Shown: piece after piece, positions 4,749-5,496 of the stretch
Position numbering within the stretch: position 1 is the stretch's first letter
Layout: each line of letters starts with the position of its first letter
Source: Promethearchaeota archaeon CR_4
GTDB lineage: Archaea > Asgardarchaeota > Lokiarchaeia > Sigyniarchaeales > CR-4
Direction of reading: 5' to 3'
Assembly (NCBI GenBank): GCA_001940655.1
Contig: MBAA01000102.1
Location: 26,110-31,605, forward strand
DNA length: 5,496 bases
The notes under the pieces: generated by a model
Seen by the model: the letters and a program-made list of their open reading frames with translations, nothing else
Told to the model about the DNA's origin: nothing
The model's database searches: none
Program-made: the position numbers and the translations under genes

Positions 4749-5496
4749 ATGGCAGGCACTGCTGATATGAAATCCACTGGATCGGACTTTTTACTGGAAC
4801 GATTGTTTCCAAAATATGTTATCACGTCGAAAGGTGACCTGCGCCGGTTTAATGGCGAAAATATCGCGAAATCACTGGTAAAGGAAACAGGGTTATCCGA
4901 AAATGAAGCCCAAGACGTGGGAAAAGCAGTCATTCGGAAGATTGCCGGTCTAGGCCTGCCTGAAATTACCACGACATATATCCGTGAGCTCACAAGTGTA
5001 GAACTAACCGCACGAGGTATGCACGAGGCGCGCAACAAATTTATCCGCTTGGTCAACACGGAAATCACCAAATTCCGCCTTACCGAGGCATTTGTTGACC
5101 AATTTCGTGGCAAACAACCTCATTGGGGCCCCATCGGGTATTTTACCTTCAAGCGAACGTATGCCCGCCCGGTAGAAGGGGAGGAACGAACTGAGGAATA
5201 TTGTGAAACAATTCGCCGTGTCGTGGAAGGGTGTTTTTCAGCGCAAAAATTCCATTGCACTCGCTTGAGTTTACCCTTCGATGAAGAAAAAGCCCAGTTG
5301 TCTGCCCAAACGATGTTCAAGAAAATGTGGGACTTCAAGTTCATTGCACCTGGACGAGGCTTATGGATGATGGGAACAGAGTTTGTAGATCAGCGCGGGA
5401 GTATGGCCCTCAACAACTGCGGGTTTGTGTCCACGGAGGACATAGACCTTAAGGGGAGTAAAGCGTTCGAGTGGACGATGGATGGTCTGATGCTTG
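4749..5496 (+). CDS. nrdJ: Adenosylcobalamin-dependent ribonucleoside-triphosphate reductase (class II), N-terminal part
   Basis: The first 249 codons of a class II ribonucleotide reductase are present; the gene runs off the right edge. These cytosolic enzymes reduce ribonucleotides to deoxyribonucleotides using a cobalamin-derived thiyl radical and need no oxygen. Seen directly: an ATP-cone-like regulatory domain at about residues 22-105 (from VITSKGDLRRFNGENI to ARNKFIRLV), which in the family senses ATP/dATP; then WGPIGYFTFKRTYARP at 126-141, RRVVEG, QKFH, MWDFKFIAPGRGLWMMGTE at 193-211, and ALNNCGFVST at 220-229. Cys224 corresponds to the first Cys of the redox pair in the monomeric Lactobacillus-type enzyme. 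GRGLWMMGT points to the triphosphate-reductase subgroup rather than the diphosphate type. The catalytic radical Cys and C-terminal cysteines lie outside the window. The ATG at 4749 has AAGG (4737-4740) eight bases upstream, and an in-frame stop at 4728 rules out a much longer start. Confidence 0.92.
   Translation, partial: MAGTADMKSTGSDFLLERLFPKYVITSKGDLRRFNGENIAKSLVKETGLSENEAQDVGKAVIRKIAGLGLPEITTTYIRELTSVELTARGMHEARNKFIRLVNTEITKFRLTEAFVDQFRGKQPHWGPIGYFTFKRTYARPVEGEERTEEYCETIRRVVEGCFSAQKFHCTRLSLPFDEEKAQLSAQTMFKKMWDFKFIAPGRGLWMMGTEFVDQRGSMALNNCGFVSTEDIDLKGSKAFEWTMDGLML

Noticed and set aside
1..5496. CRISPR array, tRNA, insertion sequence or attachment site
   Set aside because: No spaced direct repeats, no T-loop or tRNA-like ends, no transposase, integrase or paired terminal inverted repeats were seen.

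Overview
The window holds four genes, all on the plus strand and separated by long spacers. It probably comes from a strictly anaerobic bacterium. The evidence is an oxygen-sensitive glycyl radical enzyme with its SAM-radical activase, plus a vitamin-B12-dependent (class II) ribonucleotide reductase. The thiolase looks to me like those of sulfate-reducing or syntrophic Desulfobacterota. That placement is an impression from protein style, not a search result.

Layout: (1) 1-1241 is the C-terminal half of a glycyl radical enzyme, entering from the left edge. Both radical landmarks are present: the active-site Cys and the RVAGFSA glycyl loop. The Cys lacks the usual Glu two residues downstream, so the substrate class is open. 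(2) 1248-1479 is a spacer that folds into a series of short hairpins, several using G-U pairs, and may be a structured RNA or intron relic. (3) 1480-2406 is the activating enzyme, complete, with a CxxxCxxC radical-SAM motif and an inserted pair of 4-cysteine ferredoxin clusters. (4) 2407-2639 is a spacer with two hairpins and a good sigma-70-type promoter. (5) 2640-3872 is a complete thiolase. (6) 3873-4748 has no convincing intact gene. It contains a possible frameshifted remnant, an AT-rich stretch with two perfect palindromes, an operator-like inverted repeat over a candidate promoter, and a structured leader of about 135 nt. (7) 4749-5496 is the N-terminal part of an adenosylcobalamin-dependent ribonucleoside-triphosphate reductase (NrdJ) with an ATP-cone, running off the right edge.

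The glycyl radical enzyme and activase form a functional pair: the activase installs the glycyl radical. The thiolase appears to have its own promoter. It could process acyl-CoA products of the radical enzyme's pathway, but that link is inference from proximity only. The reductase is a housekeeping dNTP-supply gene unrelated to the others. The spots most worth a second look are the two apparently structured non-coding stretches (between enzyme and activase, and before nrdJ) and the atypical active-site motif of the glycyl radical enzyme.
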